DNA of 64,000 nucleotides from Bicyclus anynana (GCF_947172395.1 NC_069085.1:7162112-7226111); one strand, 5' to 3'; positions 19,373 through 33,141 are shown, numbered from the stretch's first letter. The notes: generated by a model not told the origin, from the letters alone. Translations and numbers: made by a program.

Positions 19373-22300
19373 TTAAGAATCCTTGACTAGTCACTAGACT
19401 CTTTATCTCTGTAGGTAGAGTACCAATGTAATCGAAGAAGTAATAATGATTTATAAAAATCATTATGAAATAAGTTTAATTCGATAATACATCAGCAATA
19501 TATTTTCTAGATACAATGAAATAAGTAACATACACTTCTGTCATCCTACGTCTGTTGCAACACTTAATTGAGATTTATTACCATCTGAGAGCTCATAAAC
19601 ATTAATTCATTTTATTTTTATTGCCTTTACACTTGAAGCAAAATAGTAAATCATTATTTTATTGAAACTTATTAGGACTTCTCCCGTTTAACTATCACTT
19701 TTCAACGAAGTGTTATAAATTGATTACGGTGATTTTGTTTATTACTTGTTTGCATTACTAGCGTCACTAAATTAATAATGATATGCTGATATGGGCCAGT
19801 TTCACCACCTTCTGATAAGTGTCGGGTAGCTTATTCACAAGATTTATCTTTATAATTTTACATAGAGTAAGAAAATTACAAACATACGGTTATGTGGCAC
19901 AGGTGCTGAAACCGTAGGGTAACCTAAATATAACTGTAGGTATTTTTATTTATTCTTTACTTCACAGTTAAACATATACTCCTATGATAAATATCAACAC
20001 AATATCTTCATTTATTTTTTCATGTGTTAAACCGATTTTAGCTTACACAGGCTAAGATGAATAAAAAATTCTTTGACTCATTGAGATCCATTTCACGGAC
20101 AATATAAAGTTATCGCGTGTTCACGCAAACGGAGTGGAAGGAACAGCTTTAGTTTATTAAAATGTACTTTCGGCCATTATTCCAAAACACTAGAAATCTT
20201 CCAACTCCATTAAGAAATCGCTAAATTGTTCAGGTTCACTGCTTGCAACATTTGCTATTATCAGTATATCACTTGCAGTAAACCTTCGGCATCGACTATC
20301 ACAATTGGAACACAATAACGACCAATAGGAGTCACTGTCTTTGATACTAAATACTCAATACTAGTTTGGTTGTAAGCCTCGTCAGGCTTGTAAGGTCCGA
20401 TCGAAACACGCTTGGTGTTAGGTCACAGGCTATATCTAGGTCACACGGGCACAGTTTACTGTCATCCAATCAGCACGCTAACAATGGACCAATTTGCTAT
20501 ACACCCATTCCCGATGCATATTAAACGGTAACGTAAAAATATGCAGAATGTATTCATAAAGATATAAATGTTCCGATAATGAGCTTTCAATGTCAATACA
20601 TATTAACATTGGCTATAAGACATGACTATTCTAGCAAATAAATTCTTATCTCTGTATTATGTGGAGTATCATTAGGCTTATACCACAGTAAATATACCTA
20701 GAACCTAGTAATTGCACTCCATTAATAATAATATATGTAAAATAATAACATTTGAAGTAGAAAACGTTTTCACCGAGTATTTTTAAAGCAAGCTATCAGC
20801 TGTCATTTCAAATTCATCTCCATTTATATTTTAAGACGGAAAGTGAAATGCTCTGTTAAATCTTATTTTTGCATACATTGTTTAAATCATTCTAAATTAT
20901 ATCGCATTTCACCGGCAAACAATACGTGCATTGTTTCTTAAGTGCGATTTATTTAGAGGCCGTTCGCACGAAGAACTTTCGTTTAAAACTTGATGTATAT
21001 CGGTTGGTCGACTTGTCAACTATTCTTGGGGAAATCAAGTTGCAGTTTATTTCTTTTCGAGGTATAAGATTGCACCGTTAATTATTCAAATAAAACAATT
21101 TCAACGTTAAAAAGTCGTTTCTTCCAAATTCTATAGGTACATTCTCTCTTCTAGGTGTGATTCCGCTATTTATTTTAAAGTGGTCGACAAATCTTCCACC
21201 TATAGCACGTCTTATTCCAATTCGAACATTAATGCCAAAATAAAAATGTCACTAACAACGAAGTTTCCATGGAAACAAACGATGTTACAGCGCTGTAACT
21301 TTAAAGAATGCTAATTATCTCGTCTTTAATTTTCTACGAGTAAGTTTGATTATTTATACAAAGTTATCTTTTCAACATTCAGGTAACATAACACAGCGTA
21401 TGTTATTCTTTTTATCATTTCCTTTTGTTACCTACACAATAATAACGGTACGAAGGATGGGCGAGTTTTAATTAAAGAGATCATATGCAGCCAGCGTAAT
21501 GGGATCCGCTCTTGTCAGTGCCACTTCCTAGAGCAACAATTCCATCTTGAGACACTTCATTTATTATTCACAATGAATTGCTCACCCCGATGTTATCTAC
21601 TTGCAACTTCTTTTGTTTATTCAACTACATATATACGCGACTACTATACGATAGTACAGTTTAGTTACTCGTGATTTTAGAAAAACTGCAATATTTTGCT
21701 CTAAATTTCATGTATGGTTTTATTAGCAGTAAGTACTTCTTTACTAACTTTTCGTTTTTCTTTACTTTAGTGGTTAGTGTGTTTGACTAATTATTATGTA
21801 TGGATCATTTGCTATCGAATCAAAGTCTTGGATCGGGCTTTGTAGTATGTCTTGGTTCTTTCTTTCTTCCAAAAAATTCTCATTAGCAGCATTCTCATTG
21901 GAAAGTAAGTGTTGGGTTGTTACTCACACGTACTTTTTGGAGAGCAAAATATTAATCCCTTCAAACAGATAACAATGTTTGAAAATGATCTTTACGGATT
22001 TTATTTATTACCTTAAGCGAATTGGTTCTAAGCATTAAATCTGCCAGTGTGTCACTCTTCAATATAGGCCGATGATGATGATGATGTCTAGTATATCTAA
22101 TGGAGAGGTAGTACTAGTAACATTTGCTTTGGCTTTGGTAAATCATCGTTTCGTCTCGATCAGTTTCGAGTACGTTATGGGTGGTGTTTAGTTACGGAGG
22201 CGAAACCCATTCGTCTATCAAATCTCATCAATTGTGTTAAATGATCGATCAGTTGCGAGAGTTAGATGGCTGGTACAAGTTTATTGAATCAGATTAATGT

Positions 22301-23956
22301 ATTATTGTTGACACTATTCTCGAAATGTAAGTAATGGTAATTGTTCTTTCTTTGATGTAAGTTTTTGATTGACCCACATTTGATTATTTGTGTTAACTTA
22401 AATTACTGTCTTACTTTCAATATAACTTCAGCAGGAACACAAGTGAAAAATTTTATAACCTGGAAGTAACAAATTATTTATTAATCATAAAATATAATTA
22501 TTAATTAAAAGAAATGCACAATAAGAAGAAGTAAATACTTTATCACAACAATACGAATCATATTGAAAAACATATTTTATCCATATTTTGTGGAGCTGAC
22601 TTTTCAAGAAAGCTTTCATTAATGAGCATAAATAACAATGTATTCAGTACAGCTGTAACATTTACTGCCGCCCTGTTAACGTCCGTAAACCCAGTTATCC
22701 ATCACGACTTGTAATTTATATGGCAATTTGAGCTGAATCCTGTATTCATTAATTCTAATAAGGTTCCCCTTAAGGCCAGTTTCCTTATAAGGCTCTATAT
22801 TTACAAATGAATTCACACCCTAAAGCTGTGATATCACGAAGTACCCACTTAATCACAAAGACAAATTCTTCTTCATAATCAATCATATTCACCACCATAA
22901 CTGTTTTAAATTTTAGTACCGACTGATTCCTAGAAAAGCGTGTTATTATTTGTAATTTACGACCATTAGTTATTTCAGCTGAATACGGTTTTCATTAATT
23001 CTGATAAGGTCCCCTTTAAAAGGATAATGACCGTTACGAGCGGGGAAATGGGAAATATTTGTAAATTAATTCAGTTACTACGACGAAAACTAGTTTTAAG
23101 GTTAAATTAATTCACAGACTATTAAAAACTAATAGTATTTGTTTTAATTATTTAATATATATTATTCATAACTGTTATAACATATTCAATAATTACATGT
23201 TTTTTTTAAATCCAACCCAATTTCTTTAAGTGCACGTACTTTTATTTTCAACGACTGAATATTCAGTTGAATGAAAATTTCAAGCATACAAAAGATCAGG
23301 TTCAAGATCTGCGTTTATGAGACATCCAAAATAGTTTACTTATTGAGATGTTATAAGAATGGATTGGTTAAATCAATGTAATACATGGATATCCGAAATA
23401 ACACATTCTTACATATTTACTATTATAATATCGTCTCAATATATCTACCTTTACCATTCGTGATTGTTAGAGCGTTCTTTTGAAGCAAAAATAATATCAA
23501 AAACAAAAACATTTCAGTTGACGAAAGGAATTGGCTTAATGTAAAATTCGAACTACCAGGAACTCATATCGAAGGGGGCGCCTTGCGCTACCCTATGTGC
23601 CAACACTCTTTGATACACGCCTTTTGATGTCTGCATCGTACAATGCTACTTTCATATCCGCACCAAAAATAACTTTCTTTTGACTATAAAATTGCATTTT
23701 TAGGCAGCGCTTTTACCGGCAATGAGGATAATTTAGGGCTATGAATTATGTGTGCTCTACGCTTAGTTACGGACTCTCTGAAGGTTTTCAGAATTCCTTA
23801 CATGTATTTACGTAGGTATTATTATATTTTTTACGTATTTCATTATTATTAAATAGAGCAGTTCTCTATTACCTATATATAATAGTTTTATTTTTAAATA
23901 ATCTCCTTAACACTGCATGTTTACACTAATTTGGTGGAATTTTATCAGATATTTTA
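19373..23956. other. Long AT-rich stretch without recognised genes
   Basis: No ORF of note on either strand. The only internal structure I can support is a diverged direct repeat: GCTGAATCCTGTATTCATTA at 22,733 and GCTGAATACGGTTTTCATTA at 22,979, each followed by ATTCT(A/G)ATAAGGT(T)CCCC. The stretch is compatible with intron or intergenic DNA. Confidence 0.35.
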
Positions 23957-24370
23957 AAATCAAAAATCATTTATTTCAAGTAGGCTCAGTTTACAAGCAC
24001 TTTTGACACGTCAGTTGACTATTTGTAAAGATTCTACCACCGGTTCGGAAGGCAGGTTCTGCTGAGAAGATACCGGCAAGAAACTCAACAGTTGCTCTTT
24101 TGAAAAAGTCATACACTATTATAATTTACAATTAATAACAAGTACAGTTTACATTTCTTATAGTTTTACTTTCTGTGTGAAGGTGGAAGCTGATCCAACG
24201 GCCTTCAAGCATCTTTATCATTAAGGAACTCATCAATGTTGTAGTACCCTCGACTAAGTAAATGTTTTTTAACACATTGCTTAAAGCTATGCATTGGCAG
24301 GTCCATCACAGTCTTGGGGATCTTATTATAGAAGAGTACACCCAAACCTACAATTTAATAGATTCCCTGC
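23957..24370 (-). mobile_element. Non-LTR retrotransposon 3' end, 5'-truncated
   Basis: On the minus strand a reading frame starts at about 24,350 and runs VGLGVLFYNKIPKTVMDLPM, then HSFKQCVKKHLLSRGYYNID, then EFLNDKDAWKA to a stop. This is the extreme C-terminus of a LINE RT ORF. The 3' UTR contains CTACCACCGGTTCGGAAGGC (plus strand), identical in arrangement to the copy at 1,679-1,975. The upstream 4 kb or so of the element is missing. Confidence 0.7.
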
Positions 24371-27300
24371 CAACTTTGTTTTTAAATTCACCTAAAACCA
24401 TTTAATCGTTTGTAATTTTTAATTTTTCGGTTGTATCTTCCCGATTTTTCTAATTTTCATTTAAATTAAAAATTATCAATCAAAAGAACGTCGTGCTATT
24501 TTTGACTTTTCGCGGGACTTATGCACGGCAGTTTATTTTTACTGCTATATGAATATTAAAGATGAAATATGGCTATGAATGTTATCAGCAACAATTATGA
24601 GCACTATCTAGCATAGTTAAGAGAATATTAACTTAATCAGACAATTCTAAAAAGTCTGCCTACAAAGTAAAACCTTCTTCAATAGCCATTTAAGCTGAAT
24701 TGTTGTAAATGTTAATGCCGTGTCCGTAGGTTCTCAACACCGTATAGTGTCTGCCGCACATGCACATTGAAACTGTAATCGAGCCGTAAAAACTTTTACT
24801 ATGCCATTTAACGTGCCGCCTTTCAGATAAAAATCTGTCTTCATGACTGAAATGGGTAGTGTTACATTATTATCAACATTAACATACTCTTTATAGGAAT
24901 AGTTTTATTGATATTATGCAATAACGTTCTTTCGTATTTTTTTTTATATTTCATTCACGCAATGCAATGTCTATAAAGTGTAAAATACAAAGAGTTATCT
25001 TTCTATTTTACACTTTATTGATATTGCAAAAAATGTTCTAATGTACGAGATACACGGATACACATACACGTATACAGAACTAGCTTCTTTTCTAGCTTAG
25101 TAACCTTAATCTAATAAGAAGATTAGTTAGTTAATAAGAGACTTAACAGCAACATTTTTTTAATGAATACAAGTAGACTTTTCTTATCTAACGATCATAA
25201 CACATCTCAATCCCTAACCAATTAATTTATTAAGCTGTTTTAAGATTTACAGAAGTTTTATAAGATTATGTCAATTTGCAATATCACGTAAAAGCTCTAC
25301 AACATGAATCGGTAGGTCATGTTTCATACTTATGATTATGGTTTCTCCAAAATATATTAACGTTTTTTTTTTTATGAAACGTTATGATCATAAACTGTAG
25401 CTACTCCTATATTATCGAAATATTTAACCAGCTAATTCGATATTTCTATGAGAAATTCAATTAGTGAACATATTTAACCTTCATCAATAAGTCCTATTTG
25501 TTTATTTTTCTTGGCTGCACAAAATTTCAGTAAACGAAGAGAAAATATCTTTTTAATGCAGTCGCCTCTCTTGTCATCAGATAAAACTTGCCAACTTCGT
25601 TAAATTGCATTTCAATTTTGTACTTTCAGGACGTTGCATGCTAGTACACGGAGTGTAAAATACGAGTGAGCGAGTCGCCAATGTTATTATGAGCCACAAA
25701 CTTTATTAACTATGCAAATTACCTATCTGCAAGCATACTCAGAGCTCCTGCCATTCTTTCACAAAGATTTTTCACAAACTCTCAACAAGAGTTGCCAACC
25801 TGTATAAGATTGATCGCAGAAACAAAACAACTTTTATACATTTTCTTTGTTTGATACTAGTTTTATATATTTCATGTATTAATTTCTCCTACTTCTTTTT
25901 CTTTATACTTTCTTTAGTTTTATGGTAAGAATATATCTGTATGAAATTTCATTTATTTCATATTAAATGTTACTGAATTTTCACCATTAGCTCTATTTAG
26001 TTTTACAATATTTATATTGACTGCGTCAGCGTAAATTAGGTTTCAAGTATAAAATTTTTGATTTCTTATTCAGTCGGATTTCATATTAATAGTAAGAACA
26101 ATAATAGAATAAAATATCTCTTCCTCTTGCAAAAGACGAAACAACGGAAAATAATTTTGTTATTATCTAAAATAGAAATTCTGATACCAGACGTCTCTTG
26201 TTATATCTTCGTGAAACAATTTGTAAATAAATTGACTTCAATTCTTTTATCTCTTTCGTTGTTGGTTCTGGATGAGCAATGCTTGATGGGTTCTCTACAG
26301 ATATCTAAGAAGGCACCGTGTTTGATGGAAAACAGGGAGTGGCTATGTAAATTGTTAATTTTAGATCAATGTTACTTACTTTAATCATCAATATTACTTA
26401 CTATTGTATTACTATTAAAATAATGAATACAAACAAATTGTAATATTCACGTGGAAAAGAAACAAGTCAATAATAATTGCAATAACCACTCGAAGACACA
26501 TACGTAGTACCTATGAAGAAATCTGTAATAATAATTATTTTCATTGTTGATTTTAGAATTTATAGTCAAAATTGGTGAAATTCTTGCCGTTAAGTATCTC
26601 ATCTATTAGGCAAATTTTTCTCGTGGAAATGGGCCGGCAATCAGATAGTCGTACTGCTGTCGTCGATAAGGAGCTCAACTCGAGCTGCTTTTAAATATTC
26701 CGCTTGAATAATATTTACCTTGCACTAGGGACGAGGTGACAATTAATTAAACTTCGTCCCCGCCACAATGTTTAAGATAGGAATGGTTTGCTTGTTGTTT
26801 CTTCTATTAAGCGGGGAAACTTCTGAAGCATTATGATTGTATCAGTTGTTTCAGTTGGACCGAAATTTTGCTCAAGTTAAATGAATTTTAAAAAAATCTG
26901 TGAAGGAACTTACGCTGTTCTGCACGCCAACTCGCAATGTTACAAAGGTTGTTATAATTTGGAATGAAACCTTATCCAACAACAGAACATCAATTAAATT
27001 TTAATGATTAATGATGATATCAACATAATGATGCAAATTCGTTTATCGTTAAGGAAAATTTTATTGTTAACATTTTCTAGATACAAATTGCTAAAGAAGA
27101 AGAAAACGTTCAATTTAACGTTGAATGCCAACAACATTTACTTATCTATACAAAAAATGTGGAAGAAATTTCATGGGAAGGAATTTCCAACTCGACAGTT
27201 AAAAGCGTTCATTGTACAAGCGTTCCCGTTTTTCTTTATTGAGAGAAGCGGTATGGCAGAGGCGACGGCGTGCACTGGCCTGCAGCGAGCCACCTACATC

Positions 27301-29665
27301 ACTGATTCTCTGCATATCGAGCTTTCAAAATGAAAGTGACCTACTCATAATATAACATTTCTTTTTTAAATTTTAGTAAAAGTTGAAATATATCTTACTT
27401 TAAGGATTTAAATACATCTATCAACCATTTGTTTACAGCGCATCCTCAGTTATTTTGGATATATCTCATGCTGTGGTAACTACAATTTGAAAAAAAAACT
27501 TGTGATACGAAATGTAGAAGGCAAATAGCCACGATGTAGATCTTCAACCCGATAGCCCGATCTACTCAAAGAAACAGGTGTCCACACCTATTACAGTGCC
27601 ATCCAGCAACTGTACTCGATGAAAGAGCATTGTTAATCGCAAGATGCAGCGCGAAGGTGGTCACGATTCTCAGTCGTGAGGGACCGGCTGGAGAGAGAGA
27701 AGGATAGATACATATTTTGAACTTTAAATATTCCTCCTTCCTGAACAACAAAGCTAAACTGTTATCTGTTGGCTTTGTATCTCAATAACCCTTTGTATTT
27801 GTATCCTAATAACCCTTAACCGTACTATTAAGTCTCTATGTTTACTAGAAGCAATAATTTAATAGATTTGACTTTGTGATTGATGTTTTTTTTCAGGAAA
27901 GATCCAAAAACATTTCCTTAATCAACTATTTCATCCTTACATCATAATTATCTTTAAAGTAGTCTACGTCTATTGGCCTGTCCTTTTTACTCCTGTTTCT
28001 ATCATGCAGTATAAAGCAAACAGAGAAACTGAATTGGTCAGCACACATGGATGATTTTAATAGCTTCTCTCCTTTGTTGATCGCTAACTGGGGCATATGG
28101 CCACTGCAGGACTTGGCATTGTTTTACAACGGTTAAACCGCTTGCTCACTTTGATAAAGATAGTTTAACTTGTAGTACAAATTGTATCTGTATTTTTTGG
28201 AATTATTCCAATGTTTTCAATGTTCAAATGTCTATATTGGTCACTAACATTATCTATTTTGAAAAGTATGCACGATAAGAAATTTACAAGTAACATCTAT
28301 GTAGAAGAACTTTGGTCGTGTTAATAACAATAATTTAAAGTTACCGATCAATTTACAATTATTACGTAATGTTCACAAAACATTGTTATAATGGCTAATT
28401 GATAAATTTCACTTTTAACTATTACATCATGCTGTAAGTGTAATATATCTATTACGAAGTTTAAATTTTATTAGATTCGTTCAATTTACTTTCCTTTTAT
28501 GTTATAATCAGTGTGTTCAATCATTTCGATCTGTAGAGCTTATCTATTTAATGCTTTACTGAACAGATTTTATATCACATCTCTGAGCGAATCTGCGCGT
28601 CCAATCACATTCGGAAATCCTGTGATAATTTGAAATCGGACTAAAATTACTATCACTACATATTTTTGTACTACTTTTATTTGTCCTAGTCCTAGTGATA
28701 TTATAAACGTGAAAATTTGTATGGATTTTTGTTACTCTTTAATGACTAGTAAACCGATTTTAGATTTGGAACGGAGCTAGATTATATCCTGGATTACCTA
28801 CCACATAGGCTACTGATACTGATTATATTTTGTAGCGTTTCGTTAAAGCTCCCCAAAATCTAAGTGACTTCCTCATTGGTTCCATCACAATCATTTAGAT
28901 AGTTACCAGAAAAGAAAAATCATTTAGATAGTTACGTAATGGCAATATCGTAACGGTGCATTACGTTCACTCGATGGCACAATACGACAAAAAGCTTTCG
29001 CAGAATAACAAAGTAATATTTATTGAACTATTATTTCTGTTCGGATGCTCCTCTGTAACTTTAATAAAGTAGGTTGTTGGAAGTGGGTCGCGCACCGGGA
29101 ATGCTTTGTTCGCACCCGTTATAATATATTAACTGCATTCCTAGTCCCACTTCATATGTATCGATTGGACACGTTGAAATGCAGTAACCCACTGACCGCC
29201 ATAGAATATTTCACGAGAGCATATTACAAAATTGTTCAAATTTTTGCTCCTGTATCGCTCGTATGATTTTAAACCGACTTTCAAGCATTCGGATAGAATT
29301 CAATTTGTAGCATCGCATCTGCCAATTCGTGTTACATGAGCAAGGTATCGAATTCGTACGGTAAGGATATTTTGATATTGAATATTTGATGTTTGAGAAT
29401 CGATAAAATGAAAATCAGTTACCGCAAAACAATGGTTCGTGTTATGGACTGTCGTTTTCCGATGATTTATTATTTACAAAATCAAAATCGGTGGGGACTC
29501 GTCCTCCTACAGATCCACAGGCCGTAAAGTGTTTTATTGCAGCCGCAGGTGTGGGAGGTACCACAGCGGCTCGTAAACGTTTACGTGGTCTTGTTTTAGA
29601 CAACTCCTAACTATCTGCCGATTTAGGTCAACGCGAAACTTTGATAACTCCGGGAATGTAATATT
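24371..29665. other. Long AT-rich stretch; weak candidates only
   Basis: Contains a 15-bp inverted repeat (24,973-24,987 with 25,004-25,018). Two ORFs of 108 and 109 codons (26,058-26,384; 27,004-27,333) have no recognisable domain. The second ends in a GC-richer piece (27,250-27,330) preceded by a pyrimidine-rich TTTTTCTTTATTGAG, so a cryptic exon cannot be excluded. 27,580-27,710 looks repeat-derived (GAAGGTGGTCACGATTCTCA), family unknown. 28,697-28,840 is a family B Helitron remnant. Confidence 0.35.
28697..28840 (+). mobile_element. Helitron family B remnant
   Basis: ATATTATAAACGTGAAAATT, GTTACTCTTTAATG and CACATAGGCTACTGATAC follow the order seen in the complete copy at 34,294. The 3' stem and CTAG are missing. 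Confidence 0.5.
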
Positions 29666-29708
29666 TTTGGTGCAAAAATTCGCTTTGCAAGCGAATTTTT
29701 GCACCAAA
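29666..29708. repeat. Perfect hairpin, 20-bp arms, 3-nt loop
   Basis: TTTGGTGCAAAAATTCGCTT (29,666-29,685) is exactly complementary to 29,689-29,708, with loop TGC. No ORF or repeat family covers it. Confidence 0.9.
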
Positions 29709-30401
29709 TTTTTTTGAAAAAACTGATCTCATTAGAGAGAGAGAGATAGCTGATATCACCAAGCTTGATAATAATAATAATAAGTACCTACTAGTATGAC
29801 CTATACAGTAGGTACCGAAGAAGAAGGAAATTTATTGATATCAACTACAAAAGTACGTATAAACTTTACCAGGTATTACAAAGAATTACAAAGTTTACAT
29901 TTACATTTTGAAAAATAGTAATAAATACATATAATATTATTTTTATGAAATTATGATAATTACTAAAGTAAATGAGTAAAACAGATACAGAACAGTCTTC
30001 TGTCATTATTCTTAAAATCTAATCTTGAAATATAAAAAGTACATATTTTGCTTAACAAATTTTTCGTATCGTATACATATAATATTTAGGCATATATCGG
30101 GATGCGCAAACCGGTCAATCTTGCATTTGGGTCAACGGGACATGGCCGTCTGTGCCAAGGGACCGCCTGTAAATTGATCCCATACTACAAATGAGTTCAC
30201 CACGTGTGAACGGAGAGTAACTTAAGACAATTTTGTCAAATTTAACTTATCTAACACCTCCACGCAACTGTCTAATGTAGTATGCATGTTCGACTCAAAC
30301 ACGAATATTTTATGAAGCTTGCTTGAACTCAGTTGCTGCAAATTGGAATATGTGAACGTACTCAATATTCGATGTAAACAAAACGTCTTACTGGACTAAT
30401 T
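29709..30401. other. AT-rich sequence, no gene seen
   Basis: Short GA and (ATA)n runs near 29,735 and 29,768. Nothing else recognised. Confidence 0.35.
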
Positions 30402-30690
30402 GTCATCATCACTGTAAACGAATGGTCCACTGCTGGACACAGGTCTGTTACTTTTAAAGGGATTTCCAAACACCACGATTTTGAGCGACTCTTTGTAACT
30501 AAAAAAAACATTTCTTTGAAAATTACTACGTCAATACTCAATGTTCAATGTAATTTTATTAACTGTCTTACTGTATACAGGATTAAATTACCATCAATAG
30601 AAGCCAATTTACTTCCACTATTGGTCATGGGCCTCTTATAAGGATATCCAAGCACTACGATTTTCAGCGTCTCCCTGTAAGCGAAAAAAT
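30402..30690 (-). mobile_element. Degenerate LINE 3' ends (RTE-like), two pieces
   Basis: 30,402-30,505 has a short (TCA)n tail then GGTCCACTGCTGGACACAGG and ATTTCCAAACACCACGATTT. 30,603-30,680 repeats a related order (TTCCACTATTGGTCATGGGC ... TATCCAAGCACTACGATTTT). They look like two old copies of the same tail, separated by about 100 bp of AT-rich DNA. Confidence 0.5.
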
Positions 30691-31586
30691 ATTTCTATGC
30701 AAATCAATCATACTACGGTGAAAATTTTGATGTCCAAAAATTTAGTTGTACGTATCTAGTTGTTCTATATTCCGTGTGAAATGGATGAAATATTTAAATG
30801 GGACCTATTTCGGTCAGCAGATACGGGTCGAAGTTCACGCTGTCAATCATCTGTGAGCGACGTTCTGTTGTTTTGATAAACGTTTTCACTGTTATATTGC
30901 GTTCATAGTTGTCATTTCTGTTGAATTATTATCTGAGTTGTGCTAAATACTTAATACAACTTTTAGGACGTAAATATATTTAAAAACAAAACATGACTGC
31001 TGACCACATTTTATAAATGTTCAGTTTGTCCTAAATATCATGAAAATTCCTTTTAATTTTTTTACTTTGCAGTTTTTATTTTAAAAATACACGATAGTTT
31101 TCAAATCCAGAGCCAATCCTGTTTCATAAGTACTCGAATACCAATCTCGTATCTAGAATGTACTCGCAGTTACTTGGATTGGCTACGTATGTTATACTTT
31201 TTAGTTTTAACAATAATTAACATTTCAAGTCTTCTCCATGTTTGTTGCTTAAAAACGTAGAGAAAATATTCGTTCGCAATACTACAAAACCGGGCCGTTT
31301 AAATGTGCTTATCATGAAAATGCTTATTTTAAATTATTATTTCATGAAACAAAGAACGTAATTAAGGTAAACAACGTACACCTTGAACATAACTGCAATG
31401 TTGAATGAGTAGTCGTACCTTAAGGATTTTCGAAATTAGAATTGATTAACTGTAATGTACCTATGATCCATTTCCATAGATATCTCAAACCAATAAATAA
31501 TGGTAAAAGTGTAGGGTGTTTATTGCAAATTCTACGTTACAGTACGTTTAGACTTTTGTTAATAATATTTTTTGTGTTTGTTTCAG
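30691..31586. other. AT-rich sequence (possible intron)
   Basis: No ORF or repeat recognised. Ends in a pyrimidine-rich tract TTTTTTGTGTTTGTTTCAG that could be a 3' splice site for the exon-like segment at 31,587. Confidence 0.35.
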
Positions 31587-31645
31587 ATATTTGGAATGAT
31601 CCAAAATAACATTCTACTCTACCTACCTCCGGACCAGTCGTCCAG
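31587..31645 (+). CDS. Candidate internal exon of an unrecognised gene
   Basis: A 59-bp segment lies between a good acceptor (TTTTTTGTGTTTGTTTCAG) and a donor (CCAG then GTAAAAT). Only one plus-strand frame is open across it, reading IFGMIQNNILLYLPPDQSS with two bases left over. The other two frames have stops within 24 bases. It is GC-richer than its flanks. I do not recognise the peptide. If real, it is an internal exon entering in phase 0 and leaving with two bases, and the other exons are not identified in this window. The call rests on splice-site quality, composition and a single open frame only; a chance arrangement is possible. Confidence 0.35.
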
Positions 31646-32072
31646 GTAAAATTCACAACATTTTAATAAACTCTTTCATTGCATAAATATACATTAAGAC
31701 CTCTATATAATGTGTTGTCTCTTGCACTACTATTCAATATTATAAAAAATCGGAAAAGGATATCTCAATTAAATGATTTTTTTTCTTCTAATTATGTAAA
31801 ACGGTTTCTCAGTGATGCATAAAATGAGATTAGAATATTAAACAATCAAGGGTGCTTTATGATTCCAGTCTCTCTTCAGCAATCTCTTTCGCAGTCTCCC
31901 CTGTTAGAAAATTTCAATATCAACAAATGAAACGTCAAACTGGGTAATACAAAATCCGTCTCTATCTCAATGCATTCTGCTTTTGTGATAATAATTTACT
32001 AGTGTGCTACTTTATTTATTTTGTTGATTTAAGTGATTTTATTTAAAGAAGTGTATTCCTTAACGCATTTAT
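31646..32072. other. AT-rich sequence, no feature seen
   Basis: Nothing recognised. Confidence 0.35.
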
Positions 32073-32090
32073 ATCATCATCATAATCATT

Positions 32091-32146
<56 letters not shown>

Positions 32147-32149
32147 TAT
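32073..32149. repeat. (CAT)n microsatellite
   Basis: About 24 CAT/ATC triplets with two interruptions. It encodes a His run in a plus-strand frame but is best read as the tail of the retroelement remnant to its right. Confidence 0.9.
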
Positions 32150-32330
32150 CAGATGATGGGCGTCTATTGGTGGAATATGGTTTGCAATACGGTCTGGCTC
32201 AAGACCATAGTGAAGCAGCTCTCCGCAACCCGTACTGAATCTGTGTGTGTCAATTGTATTCCAGTTCCACCATGCTTAGTTTAATCATGAAACTTAGTTC
32301 GACATAAGTTCCGCTTAGAAGGATATTCCT
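32150..32330 (-). mobile_element. Retroelement 3' remnant attached to the (CAT)n tail
   Basis: GATGATGGGCGTCTATTGGT, then GGAATATGG...ACGGTCTGGC and GCAGCTCTCCGCAACCCGTA, follow the order of RTE-type tails (GGACGTCCACTG ... CTCCCTGCAACCC at 9,990-10,080). Strongly diverged. Confidence 0.45.
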
Positions 32331-33141
32331 GCAGAATAGGTCGCTGGCAAGGTCATTATTGCACGTGTTTCTAAATAGTGTGCTCTGCTATAGGTGGTTT
32401 TCTGTACATCCTACCTATTACACTTCATATTGTCGAATTCCAGCGCTGTATGAGTTCTGTTTTTGGTGGCTCATAACATTAACCGAGATAAGAAGACTAC
32501 GTGGCGACGAATTGAGGACCCTATTTCCTTATATAAACTAAATCAGCGGATACATAAATCAACAGTTAATACAATTATACGCGACACATGTTAGCGAGTG
32601 CTAGCGTAATGGCAAAATTGCGTGTCTCCGCGAATTATAGCAAGCGTTTTACACAATAACACACAATGCCAAAATGCCTGCGATTTACAAACTTAATACA
32701 CTTAAAACTTTGTAATAAAATTACAAGTATATAGTATTACATATTTGAGCGTGGCATATCAAAATTATAAAATTAAATAAAGATTATATTTAACGAATAG
32801 GTAATTTTTCTCGATTCCTCGCTGCTTTTGCATTGCTTGCTCCGAAACGTTATAGGTATCTGCTCGTAGATATATGTAGGGACCATGTTGCTCTCAGTAA
32901 CTCATTTCCCTGAGCTTTTTTAGCTTTTACCTTATTATACGTACTTTTTGTATACCGTTACAATAAACTTATTATATAATTACTATATTGTTACTGCTTG
33001 TTTTGAAAAGATAGCAAAAAATATAGTTACTAAACAAAAATCCATTTTATCATTAATTAAATCACATTTTCATACTTCTAAATCATCGATATAAAGTAAT
33101 ACTAATTATTTAAAAATAAAATGATGATTTTGAAAATATAT
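32331..33141. other. AT-rich sequence, no feature seen
   Basis: An open frame at 32,359-32,541 has no recognisable domain. Confidence 0.35.

Noticed and set aside
26058..26384. A 108-codon ORF.
   Set aside because: Lys/Ile/Leu-rich with no recognisable motif, and no conserved start or splice context.
29490..29640. A GC-richer patch with open frame IGGDSSSYRSTGRKVFYCSR considered as an exon.
   Set aside because: Several weak AG and GT sites occur but none gives a convincing pair, and the peptide is not recognised.
32033..32284. An 83-codon ORF with a long histidine run.
   Set aside because: The His run is the translation of a (CAT)n microsatellite that forms the tail of a retroelement remnant.
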